DNA from: Algoriphagus sp. CAU 1675 | Lineage (GTDB): Bacteria; Bacteroidota; Bacteroidia; Cytophagales; Cyclobacteriaceae | Length of the DNA stretch: 64,000 nucleotides | Assembly (NCBI RefSeq): GCF_029222925.1 | Contig: NZ_JARHUI010000005.1 | Coordinates: forward strand, 248,001-312,000 | Direction: 5' to 3' | Shown: positions 1 to 7,562 of the stretch, piece after piece | How the letters are laid out: every line of letters starts with the position of its first letter | How positions within the stretch are numbered: the first letter of the stretch is position 1 | Notes under the pieces: model-generated | The model's input: the letters and a program-made list of their open reading frames with translations, nothing else | The model's database searches: none | Told to the model about the DNA's origin: nothing | Position numbers and translations under genes: made by a program

Positions 1-152
1 CTGGAGAAATACTCATCCGAAAGACGATTGGTATAAAGTCTTCCCAAAGCACCCCGATCAGCCTGATAGGTTTGGATCATATCCACCAGTTCGGTAGCCC
101 AGGAAAATCCCAAGTTTAAACACAGAAAAAGGGTTATATAAAGTCTTTTCAT
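1..152 (-). CDS. Exported protein of unknown function, 5' end only
   Basis: Reading the minus strand from the ATG at 152 gives about 50 codons without a stop before the window edge. The product starts with a typical signal peptide (MKRLYITLFLCLNLGFSWA) and continues with ELVDMIQTYQADRGALGRLY, so the protein is secreted or outer-membrane associated. The first mature residues resemble the start of DUF885-type exported peptidase-like proteins of Bacteroidota, but this is a weak impression. It is divergent from the M20 peptidase gene. Only the start is visible, so no function is assigned. Confidence 0.6.
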   Translation of the reverse strand, partial: MKRLYITLFLCLNLGFSWATELVDMIQTYQADRGALGRLYTNRLSDEYFS

Positions 153-468
153 ACAGGTTATTTGGTTAAAATTATTTTTCTCAAAAGGATATTTTGGAAG
201 AAAAGGCGTTCGAGTAACTTACCACCACTCCTTTGAGAAAGTAACTAGTTAAAAAAAATTTGGCATTTCCCTCTATCCATTTATCCCATTTCTGGATCTA
301 AAAGGTGAAAAGTACTTTTTGACTGAGTTTCAACTTACTATAAATCAAATGATTGAAAAAAAAATACAGAGTATGCCAATCGATTTGGTTTATCATTAAC
401 TTGTTCAAAGTTCACTCTACAGTAAATCCATACATTTTCTACAGTGAACCTCAATTAAAACCACCCCT
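153..468. other. Divergent intergenic region, 316 bp
   Basis: AT-rich spacer between the truncated exported-protein gene and the M20 peptidase. It holds no convincing open frame or RNA gene. It contains two direct copies of TCTACAGT (416-423 and 438-445, period 22) and a GTTCACT/AGTGAAC inverted pair around them, just before the ATG at 469. Promoters in both directions are expected, but no exact TAnnTTTG box was found close to either start. Confidence 0.5.
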
Positions 469-1893
469 ATGAAGAAATTATTCCTTGGTCTTCTGATCGC
501 ATTTGTTGTAGTACTAGCCGTACTATTGTTCAATACCTTAAGGCTCAGTTCCAAGCAAGTCGATCCCGAACCCATCGAAAAAGTGGCCATTTCGGATGAA
601 GTGTTCCAAAACTTATCCAAAGCCATCCAATTCAAAACCATTTCCTTCAGCGAGGATGCAATCCCAGATTCAGCGGAGTTTTTTGGTTTCCACCGTTTTC
701 TGGAGGAGACATTTCCCCTCACTCATGCCAACCTAAGTCTAGAAAAAATCAATACGTATAGCCTTCTTTACAAATGGAAAGGATCCGATGAATCCCTAAA
801 GCCGATTATCCTCATGTCCCATCAGGATGTGGTTCCGGTTGATCAGCCTACCTTGAATCAATGGGAAGCCGGACCTTTTGAGGGGAAAATAACGGATACT
901 CATATCATAGGCCGGGGAACTATGGATGATAAAAGCACCCTGATAGGCGTGATGGAGGCAGTAGAAAAATTGCTTTCTGAAAATTACCAACCTACTCGCA
1001 CCATTTACATTGCCTCAGGGCACGATGAGGAAGTAGGCGGTCCAAAGGGAGCTGCAAAAATTGCCGAACACCTCAAGGCTCAAGGGGTTCATGCAGCCAT
1101 GACCATGGATGAAGGCGGATATATTGCCGAAAACATGGTCCCTGGTGTAGATGCCCCTGTAGCTATGGTGAATTTGGGAGAAAAAGGGTTTGCCTCTTTT
1201 CGGCTGATTGTAGAAACCAACGGGGGGCATAGCTCAGCTCCTCCTCGGGAAAATACAATCGGCATCCTAGCTCAGGCGATTGTAGACTTAGAAAACAACC
1301 AATTGCCCTATAAGTTGATTCCTCCGATTGATTCCCAACTGGAATACATAGGTCCAGAACTCCCTTTTTTAACCCGAATGGCCTTTGCTAATCCTTGGCT
1401 ATTTAAAAAGCAACTCCTGACAGGTTTGAATGCCCATACCACCACAGCTCCTACCATCATCAATGGAGGAGTGAAAAATAACGTCATCCCAACAGTTGCC
1501 GAAGCCACCATCAATTTTAGAATACTCCCAGGCGAAACCATTGAATCGGTCCAAGCACACATCGAGAGCACCGTTTCCGATAAGGTACGTGTAGAGCCAG
1601 TCGGCTTTTTGACTAATCCACCCAAGGTGTCAACTGTAGATTCTGAATCTTACAAAATCCTGGAAAAAACCATTCGCAGCCTATATCCTGGAACTATAGT
1701 AGTACCTGGTTTGCTTGGAGGAGCCACGGATTCCCGCTATTTCTATGAAATCTCCGAAGAAGTCTACCGTTTCTACCCCATGTGGATCGACTCAAAATCC
1801 ATGGAGCGCTTTCATGGAATTGATGAAAAAATAAGCAAAGAAAACTACAAGGAGATTATCCAGTTTAGCTACCATTTGATCAGAAACTTTTAA
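469..1893 (+). CDS. M20 family metallopeptidase, membrane anchored (carboxypeptidase/PM20D1-like)
   Basis: Zinc-dependent exopeptidase or amidohydrolase of the M20 clan, 474 aa. Residues 4-22 form one hydrophobic helix, so the enzyme is probably anchored with its catalytic domain in the periplasm. The di-metal site is visible: SHQDVVP (H118, D120), the bridging Asp in GTMDDK (D153), the Glu pair in HDEEVGG (E187/E188), D214 in MDEGG, and a late His in RFHGIDE (about H449). A lid/dimerisation domain lies between. The length and the SHQDVVP/GRGTMDDK motifs resemble the PM20D1/carboxypeptidase S group. Substrate unknown. The gene is followed 23 bp later by the paraoxonase-like gene, so the two may be cotranscribed. 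Confidence 0.88.
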   Translation: MKKLFLGLLIAFVVVLAVLLFNTLRLSSKQVDPEPIEKVAISDEVFQNLSKAIQFKTISFSEDAIPDSAEFFGFHRFLEETFPLTHANLSLEKINTYSLLYKWKGSDESLKPIILMSHQDVVPVDQPTLNQWEAGPFEGKITDTHIIGRGTMDDKSTLIGVMEAVEKLLSENYQPTRTIYIASGHDEEVGGPKGAAKIAEHLKAQGVHAAMTMDEGGYIAENMVPGVDAPVAMVNLGEKGFASFRLIVETNGGHSSAPPRENTIGILAQAIVDLENNQLPYKLIPPIDSQLEYIGPELPFLTRMAFANPWLFKKQLLTGLNAHTTTAPTIINGGVKNNVIPTVAEATINFRILPGETIESVQAHIESTVSDKVRVEPVGFLTNPPKVSTVDSESYKILEKTIRSLYPGTIVVPGLLGGATDSRYFYEISEEVYRFYPMWIDSKSMERFHGIDEKISKENYKEIIQFSYHLIRNF

Positions 1894-1916
1894 GCACTCA
1901 AACAAAAATAGCTGCT

Positions 1917-2975
1917 ATGCTAAAAAAGATACTTGCAAGCATTGGAATCATTCTTTTTATGGGTATCGCCTTCCTACTTTACACCTTTTGGAGTACAGGT
2001 TTTTTTCGGAAAATTGAGCCAAAAAATGAATTTGGAGAGGTTTTTCAAACCATCAATTTACCCGGAGTCGAGGATTTGGCAATTTCGAGGAAAGATAGTT
2101 TTTTAATACTATCAGTAGATGACAGAGCCAAGAAAAGAGACGGTGAAGAGGGGATTCATGACCTGTATTGGTTGGATTTGAGCAAAACTCCTTTTCAACC
2201 ACAACGCATTCCCCTCCCCTCTGATTTGACCCTTTTCCCTCATGGAATTAGCCTATTTGAGCTTGGTCCACACCACTATCAACTCGCCGTAATCAATCAT
2301 GTAAAGGGAAAACATTCCGTTGAGTTATTTTCAATTCAAGAGGGAGCGGTTCAGCATGAACGTACTCTTCGGGACCCCTTGTTGATTTCCCCAAATGACT
2401 TGGTCTTGGTGGGAAAAGATCAATTCTACTATTCCAATGATCATGGCAATACTTCCAGGCTGGGAATATTTGCGGAAAATTACCTTGGAGTAGCTGTAGC
2501 CAATGTGGGGTATTTTGACGGAGAAAATTTCAGAATCGTTGCTGAAGGAATGGGCTACCCCAATGGACTTCAGTATGACTCTGACAAGGATCTTTTATTT
2601 GTTGCAAGTTCCAGAAAATTTCTGATCCGGGTTTTTGACATAAACTCAAATGGAGATTTGAGTCAAATTGAGGATATCGACGCTGGGACTGGCGTGGACA
2701 ATATTGAACTGGATGAAGCTGGGAACCTTTGGATTGGGTCACATCCTGATTTAATGACATTTTCAGCCTATGCGGCAGGAAAGAAAGAATTGGCTCCCTC
2801 TGAAATTATCAAGGTAACTTATCAACAAGGAGAAAGAAGTCCAATCGAAAAGGTTTGGATTGATTCCGGAGAGACTATGTCAGCCTCCTCGGTGGCTGTA
2901 CTTTTCGGGGACTTCCTTTTTTTGGGAAATGTGATGGACCAAAAAATGCTGGTACTGAAAAAATCTAGCCCCTAA
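1917..2975 (+). CDS. Paraoxonase/arylesterase-like beta-propeller lactonase
   Basis: 352 aa with an N-terminal membrane anchor (about residues 4-24) and a six-bladed propeller of the PON (SMP-30/gluconolactonase-like) type. The residues that define PON1 can be found in order: calcium ligands E52-D53, N160 (SPNDL), N216 (YPNG) and D261-N262 (VDNIELD), and the catalytic His pair H109 (FPHGIS) and H128 (VINH). All match human PON1 E53/D54, N168, N224, D269/N270, H115 and H134 in context. A calcium-dependent lactonase or arylesterase at the periplasmic face is therefore likely; the substrate is unknown. The last 11 bp overlap the end of the convergent AraC gene and no terminator hairpin is seen. 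Confidence 0.82.
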   Translation: MLKKILASIGIILFMGIAFLLYTFWSTGFFRKIEPKNEFGEVFQTINLPGVEDLAISRKDSFLILSVDDRAKKRDGEEGIHDLYWLDLSKTPFQPQRIPLPSDLTLFPHGISLFELGPHHYQLAVINHVKGKHSVELFSIQEGAVQHERTLRDPLLISPNDLVLVGKDQFYYSNDHGNTSRLGIFAENYLGVAVANVGYFDGENFRIVAEGMGYPNGLQYDSDKDLLFVASSRKFLIRVFDINSNGDLSQIEDIDAGTGVDNIELDEAGNLWIGSHPDLMTFSAYAAGKKELAPSEIIKVTYQQGERSPIEKVWIDSGETMSASSVAVLFGDFLFLGNVMDQKMLVLKKSSP

Positions 2976-3825
2976 ATTCCCTTGGGGTCTTTCCCGTAAC
3001 CCTTCGGAAACTCCGGTTGAAATAGGATAGGTTTTCAAAACCCACCCGGAAAGCAATCTCTGCAATTCCCAAATCAGTTTCCTCCAAAAGCTTCTGTGCT
3101 TCACTGATCCGGAGCTGATTGATGTATTGGGTAAAGGTCTTCCTGGTCCTGAGCTTAAAAAACCTGCAAAAAGCTTCTTTGCTCATATTGGCCGTTGCTG
3201 CTGCCTCCTCCAAGGAAATGGCTCCAAAACAGTTTTCGAAAATAAACTGCATTACTTGGTTCATCCGGTTTCCATCTTTTTCAGAAAGTTCCGGCAAAAC
3301 GCCCACCTGATTCAAGGGTTTCATTTCCTTACCTGCATTTTCGATCAGGGACAGAAGCTGAATCCCCAACTGAAATCTCCCCAATCCAGAACTGTCTCCA
3401 AAAACCCGGAGAATTTCGCTGATTTTCTCATTGCTCTCCCCGAAAATCTGGAAGCAGGAACTCTTCATTTCCGTAAATTTTTTCAGGCTTTGAAGATCTT
3501 CTACCTCCCCTAAAGCATTACCCAAGGCCTGAAAGTCAAAAAAGACAGTATTTCCAGCCGAAATCATATCCGAATTTTCTTCAAAATAGGCTGGATCACT
3601 TCGGAAAACATGAGGAGCATTTTCTCCCAAAAAGAAAACATCACCCGGCTGAAACCTTCCCACATAATCCCTACTTAGAAACTGTCCCCTCCCTTCCAAA
3701 ATCACCGTCAGTTGAAGTTGGGGATGTTGGTGGAGCCTATCGTAAAAATGCCAGCCTCGGTCTTCCTGAAAGCGGACAAATTCCCTCTGAGACTTGGGTA
3801 TTTGAAAGGAAATGATCTTTGCCAT
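2965..3825 (-). CDS. AraC family transcriptional regulator, likely of hydroxyproline catabolism
   Basis: 286 aa. The N-terminal half (about 1-150) looks like a cupin-type sensor domain (HQHPQLQLTVILEGRG, then FQPGDVFFLG). The C-terminal 100 residues hold the two helix-turn-helix motifs of AraC proteins, ending in the family signature IAFRVGFENLSYFNRSFRRV and TGKTPREFRG. It is divergently transcribed from the hydroxyproline cluster with 131 bp between, the usual layout for a local activator, so control of that cluster is inferred. That spacer carries two identical TATAGTATTA boxes. Ligand not known; hydroxyproline or a pathway intermediate is a reasonable guess. Confidence 0.85.
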   Translation of the reverse strand: MAKIISFQIPKSQREFVRFQEDRGWHFYDRLHQHPQLQLTVILEGRGQFLSRDYVGRFQPGDVFFLGENAPHVFRSDPAYFEENSDMISAGNTVFFDFQALGNALGEVEDLQSLKKFTEMKSSCFQIFGESNEKISEILRVFGDSSGLGRFQLGIQLLSLIENAGKEMKPLNQVGVLPELSEKDGNRMNQVMQFIFENCFGAISLEEAAATANMSKEAFCRFFKLRTRKTFTQYINQLRISEAQKLLEETDLGIAEIAFRVGFENLSYFNRSFRRVTGKTPREFRG

Positions 3826-3837
3826 CCAAGAAATTGG

Positions 3838-3893
3838 TATAGTATTAAATAGAATCTGATTTCAAAATCAATTTAATTATCAATATAGTATTA
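3838..3893. promoter_or_regulatory. Candidate AraC operator: two direct TATAGTATTA boxes
   Basis: Two perfect 10-bp copies of TATAGTATTA in the same orientation at 3838-3847 and 3884-3893 (period 46), inside the araC/deaminase divergent spacer. The nearer box lies about 43 bp upstream of the predicted -7 element at 3936. AraC proteins often bind direct repeats upstream of the -35/-33 region. The match is direct sequence evidence; operator function is inference. Confidence 0.4.
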
Positions 3894-3935
3894 TAAATGA
3901 TTAACCGGGTGAAAGAAAGAGGAAAGCGAGCATGG

Positions 3936-3943
3936 TAATTTTG
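3936..3943 (+). promoter_or_regulatory. -7 promoter element of the hydroxyproline cluster
   Basis: TAATTTTG fits the Bacteroidota -7 consensus TAnnTTTG exactly and sits 13 bp before the ATG of the deaminase gene. No clear TTTG -33 element is seen at the expected distance, which is compatible with activator dependence on the adjacent AraC protein. Confidence 0.55.
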
Positions 3944-3956
3944 AAATAAAAAAACT

Positions 3957-4847
3957 ATGAACTGGAAAGGCGTATTCCCTGCGGTAACTACCAAATTTCA
4001 TGCGGACGGCAGTTTGGACATGGATTTATTTTTCAAAAACCTGGATTTTCAACTGGAATCCGGCGTCCATGGAATTATTCTCGGAGGCACATTGGGTGAA
4101 AGCTCTGTCCTTTCCCAGGAAGAGAAAATTCAACTGACTGCTGAAACGGTCAACTATGTAAACGGAAAAGTACCTGTTATTCTTAATATCGCTGAAGGTG
4201 CCACACAAGATGCACTATTCTGGGCCAAAAAGGCAGAAGAACTGGGGGCTTCTGGCCTGATGATCCTCCCTCCGATGCGCTATGCAGCTGATGCGAGGGA
4301 AGTAGTGACCTATTTCAAGACAGTTGCCAGTGCCACCAAGCTTCCGATGATGATCTACAACAACCCGGTGGATTATAAGACTTTGGTGACTATTGACATG
4401 TTTGCTGAATTGGCTGAGTGTTCAAATATTCAGGCAATCAAAGAATCGACAAGAGATATCTCCAATGTCACTCGTATGATCAACCGATTTGGGGACAGGT
4501 TTCAGATCCTTTGTGGAGTGGATACTTTGGCAATGGAAGAATTACTCATGGGAGCCGTAGGCTGGGTAGCAGGTTTGGTATGTGCATTTCCAAAAGAAAC
4601 AGTAACTATTTATAACCTTGTCAACGAAGGAAAAATCGAAGAAGCTCGGGAAATCTACCGATGGTTTTTACCTTTATTGGAACTCGATATTCATCCTAAA
4701 CTAGTTCAGTATATCAAGCTCGCCGAGCAGCACTGTGGAATCGGAAGTGAATATGTACGAGCCCCAAGATTGACCTTGATCGGTGAAGAACGGGAAAGAA
4801 TCGAACGCATTATCAAAGAAGGAATCAAAAATAGACCTGTTATCTGA
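3957..4847 (+). CDS. Dihydrodipicolinate synthase family; probable 1-pyrroline-4-hydroxy-2-carboxylate deaminase
   Basis: 296 aa TIM-barrel class I aldolase of the DapA/NAL family. The Schiff-base lysine is K162 in AIKEST, the general acid/base tyrosine is Y134 in IYNNPV, and the phosphate/carboxylate-binding GGTLGE loop is at 43-48. DapA homologues beside hydroxyproline epimerase and D-hydroxyproline oxidase genes remove water and ammonia from 1-pyrroline-4-hydroxy-2-carboxylate to give 2-oxoglutarate semialdehyde (LhpC/HypD role). The three following genes supply the other steps, so this assignment rests mainly on context; lysine biosynthesis is less likely. First gene of the cluster, with a -7 box 13 bp upstream. 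Confidence 0.82.
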   Translation: MNWKGVFPAVTTKFHADGSLDMDLFFKNLDFQLESGVHGIILGGTLGESSVLSQEEKIQLTAETVNYVNGKVPVILNIAEGATQDALFWAKKAEELGASGLMILPPMRYAADAREVVTYFKTVASATKLPMMIYNNPVDYKTLVTIDMFAELAECSNIQAIKESTRDISNVTRMINRFGDRFQILCGVDTLAMEELLMGAVGWVAGLVCAFPKETVTIYNLVNEGKIEEAREIYRWFLPLLELDIHPKLVQYIKLAEQHCGIGSEYVRAPRLTLIGEERERIERIIKEGIKNRPVI

Positions 4848-4911
4848 TTCGCATCTAGATCAAAATATTTTCGGTATAGAGCACAATTGGATTTCCAAAA
4901 CCTAAAAAACC

Positions 4912-6357
4912 ATGGACCTAAATAAAATTTTTGCAGATGCCCAAGAGGCTTTCCTTTTCTACAAAAACCTTTCTGGAAAGGAAAAAGGAGCCTTTTTGGA
5001 AACCTTGGCTACAATTCTTGAAGAAAACCGGGAAGAAATCGTCCCACTGGCGGTGCAAGAATCCAATCTTCCGGAAGGAAGAATCAACGGTGAATTGGGG
5101 CGAACTGTGGGACAAATCAGACTTTTTGCCAATCTGGTCAAAGAAGGAAGTTGGGTGGAAGCTACAATTGACCCGGCTGACCCGAATCGAAGCCCCTTGC
5201 CCAAATCAGATATCCGAAGATTTCTGACTCCATTGGGTCCTGTTGTGGTTTTTGGTGCGAGCAATTTTCCTTTGGCTTTTTCTACTGCCGGAGGGGATAC
5301 CATTTCGGCACTTGCTTCGGGATGTCCGGTAATCTATAAAGCACACCCTGCCCATCCGGAAACTTCCCGAAAGGTAGCAGATTGCATCCACCAAGCTCTT
5401 TTGAAAACGAGTTTACCCGCAGGCATTTTTACGCATGTGGAAGGGGGAATAGATGTGGGCCAGGCCTTAGTCAAACATCCCGTAACAAAAGCAGTGGCAT
5501 TTACCGGTTCCCATGGTGGAGGAAAAGCGCTGTTTGATCTAGCAAACCAACGAGAAGAACCAATTCCTGTTTTTGCGGAGATGGGTTCGGTTAACCCTAT
5601 TTTCTGCTTTCCGAAAAAGCTTGCTAATGACATTGAAAGTCTGGCCAAGTCCTTCGTGGCTTCCCTCACTCTCGGAGTAGGACAGTTTTGTACCAACCCA
5701 GGACTGATTTTCGTGCCCGAGTCCCAAGCCAAGGCCTATGAAAAAGCAATAGCAGCTGAACTCAATGGCATTGCCTCTGCTCCCATGCTTCACCCTGGAA
5801 TCGCTCAGGCATATTACGACTCCATTCAATTTCTACAGTCCCGGGAAGAACTTCGCTGGGTCAAAGTCGCAGATCCCAAGCACCTGATCAACGGAAGTAC
5901 TGCTCTTGCCGAGATCAAGGCTTCAGATTGGTTGAAGGACAATCTTTTCCAAAAGGAGGTATTTGGTGCCTTTGCCATGATGGTAGTTTACCAGGATCAG
6001 AATGACCTTTTGGAAATCGCTACGAAACTCCATGGACAGTTGACCATTACCATTTGGGCTGAAGATGAAGAACTGAAAGACCAACTTTTCCTCCTAAACC
6101 TCCTGGAAGAAAAATGTGGAAGACTGCTGTTTAAAGGAGTTCCTACAGGTGTGGAAGTCGGTTTTGCCATGCAGCATGGAGGCCCTTACCCGTCCACCAC
6201 AGATTCACGAAGCACATCGGTAGGTGCCTATGCCATCAAAAGATTTGCGCGGCCAATCGCATTTCAGGACATGCCGGAAGAACTCCTCCCAGATGCATTA
6301 AGGGATGGAAATCCTCTGGGCATTTGGAGAATGGTCAATGGCAAGTGGGAAAAATAA
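4912..6357 (+). CDS. Aldehyde dehydrogenase; probable 2-oxoglutarate semialdehyde dehydrogenase
   Basis: 481 aa ALDH-superfamily enzyme. The catalytic cysteine is C260 in VGQFCTNPG and the general-base glutamate is E223 in FAEMGSVNP; N118 in GASNFP and K143 in YKAHP are the oxyanion and cofactor residues. The GQFCTNPG context is that of the NAD(P)+-dependent 2-oxoglutarate semialdehyde dehydrogenases of hydroxyproline and sugar-acid pathways. It would oxidise the product of the preceding deaminase to 2-oxoglutarate, feeding the TCA cycle. It starts 64 bp after that gene on the same strand. Cytoplasmic. Assignment to this substrate depends on the neighbours. Confidence 0.85.
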   Translation: MDLNKIFADAQEAFLFYKNLSGKEKGAFLETLATILEENREEIVPLAVQESNLPEGRINGELGRTVGQIRLFANLVKEGSWVEATIDPADPNRSPLPKSDIRRFLTPLGPVVVFGASNFPLAFSTAGGDTISALASGCPVIYKAHPAHPETSRKVADCIHQALLKTSLPAGIFTHVEGGIDVGQALVKHPVTKAVAFTGSHGGGKALFDLANQREEPIPVFAEMGSVNPIFCFPKKLANDIESLAKSFVASLTLGVGQFCTNPGLIFVPESQAKAYEKAIAAELNGIASAPMLHPGIAQAYYDSIQFLQSREELRWVKVADPKHLINGSTALAEIKASDWLKDNLFQKEVFGAFAMMVVYQDQNDLLEIATKLHGQLTITIWAEDEELKDQLFLLNLLEEKCGRLLFKGVPTGVEVGFAMQHGGPYPSTTDSRSTSVGAYAIKRFARPIAFQDMPEELLPDALRDGNPLGIWRMVNGKWEK

Positions 6358-6451
6358 GTACGATAAAATAAAGCTTCAACTGAACTCCTTCAAACCCTTA
6401 CCCGAGTCTCACTTATTCTACAAAGAATTAAAGCCTCATTATTGATTCACT

Positions 6452-7456
6452 ATGTCTGAAAGACACACCTTCTCTTGTATTGATGCACATACCTGTGGAA
6501 ATCCGGTACGTGTAGTGTCAGGGGGTGTTCCTTTTTTAAAAGGAAACACCATGCTGGAAAAGCGGCATTATTTCATGGAAAACTATGATTGGATTCGGAC
6601 AGGATTGATGTTCGAACCAAGAGGACATGATATGATGTCTGGCTCCATGCTATTTCCTCCTCATGATCCGGAAAATGACTTTTCCATCTTATTTATAGAA
6701 ACTTCAGGCTGTCTCCCAATGTGTGGACATGGAACCATCGGAACCATCACCGTTGCCATTGAAGAAGGCCTTATTTATCCAAAAACTCCTGGGTTCCTGA
6801 GAATGGAAGCCCCAGCGGGATTGGTTTTGGTCGAATACAAACAAGAAGGGAAAAAAGTCAAATCCGTCAAACTCACCAATGTGAAAAGCTATTTGGCGGC
6901 AGAAGGACTGGAAATCGAAATTGAAGAACTGGGGAAATTGAAGGTGGATGTGGCCTATGGAGGGAATTTCTATTGTATAGTTGATCCACAGGAAAACTTC
7001 CCCGGTCTGGAGAATTTCAAAGCCGAACAACTCATTTCTATGGCGAGAAACCTTCGCCAAAAGATGAATGAAAAGTATGACTTTGTCCATCCCGAACATG
7101 AGCGGATCAGGGGTTTGTCTCATATCATGTGGACTGGAAAAACCCTGGATGAAGGCAGCACTGCCCGAAATGCGGTATTTTACGGAGACAAAGCCATTGA
7201 TCGCTCTCCTTGTGGAACCGGAACTTCCGCAAGAATGGCCCAATGGCATGCAAAAGGCTGGCTGAAGCCCGGAGATGAATTCGTGCACGAAAGTTTCATT
7301 GGGTCAAAATTTATCGGCAGAATCGAAGAAGAAACTGAAATTGCCGGAAAGTCAGCCATTGTCCCGAGCATTGAGGGTTGGGCAAAAGTCTATGGATACA
7401 ATACCATCATCCTAGACGATGACGACCCCTACGTTCATGGATTTCAGGTGATTTAA
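6452..7456 (+). CDS. 4-hydroxyproline 2-epimerase (proline racemase family)
   Basis: 334 aa. The two catalytic cysteines of the proline racemase family are present: C91 in PMCGHGTIG and C254 in SPCGTGTSA. The MCGHGTIG variant, in place of the MCGHN form of true proline racemases, is typical of hydroxyproline 2-epimerases, which convert trans-4-hydroxy-L-proline to cis-4-hydroxy-D-proline. No cofactor is needed. It lies between the semialdehyde dehydrogenase (94 bp upstream) and the FAD oxidoreductase (106 bp downstream), which fits the first committed step of the pathway. No trans-3-hydroxyproline dehydratase-type Cys-to-Thr/Ser change is seen, so epimerase is preferred. Confidence 0.9.
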   Translation: MSERHTFSCIDAHTCGNPVRVVSGGVPFLKGNTMLEKRHYFMENYDWIRTGLMFEPRGHDMMSGSMLFPPHDPENDFSILFIETSGCLPMCGHGTIGTITVAIEEGLIYPKTPGFLRMEAPAGLVLVEYKQEGKKVKSVKLTNVKSYLAAEGLEIEIEELGKLKVDVAYGGNFYCIVDPQENFPGLENFKAEQLISMARNLRQKMNEKYDFVHPEHERIRGLSHIMWTGKTLDEGSTARNAVFYGDKAIDRSPCGTGTSARMAQWHAKGWLKPGDEFVHESFIGSKFIGRIEEETEIAGKSAIVPSIEGWAKVYGYNTIILDDDDPYVHGFQVI

Positions 7457-7520
7457 TCCAAGAGATTTTGAGGATCTAAACCAGCTCAGTAATTGGAGTA
7501 TTGACAGAAAGAAAATTTAA

Positions 7521-7553
7521 AAACCTGCGAGATTCTGTAGAGTTCGCAGCTTT
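7521..7553. repeat. Imperfect palindrome upstream of the D-hydroxyproline oxidase gene
   Basis: CTGCGA at 7525-7530 pairs with TCGCAG at 7544-7549, and the flanking AAA/TTT bases extend the stem. It begins within an A-rich stretch and ends 10 bp before the ATG at 7563. It resembles a decayed REP-like palindrome of the AACCTGCGAGGTT type that I believe is common in this phylum, but that similarity is from memory. It could also act as an intercistronic RNA hairpin. Confidence 0.4.
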
Positions 7554-7562
7554 GCTTCAACT

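Noticed and set aside
190-197. TATTTTGG box as promoter of the M20 peptidase gene
   Set aside because: It is about 270 bp from the start codon and no -33 element is seen; not convincing without start-site data.
3119-3513. Plus-strand open frames of 63 and 128 codons inside the AraC gene
   Set aside because: They lie opposite the HTH coding part of the AraC regulator; the products lack any recognisable pattern.
5334-5732. Antisense frame of 132 codons within the semialdehyde dehydrogenase gene
   Set aside because: Shadow of the conserved ALDH core, without its own start context or neighbours.
6704-7288. A 194-codon open frame antisense to the hydroxyproline epimerase
   Set aside because: The sense gene has both catalytic motifs in this stretch; the antisense product is Phe/His-rich and unlike any protein I know.
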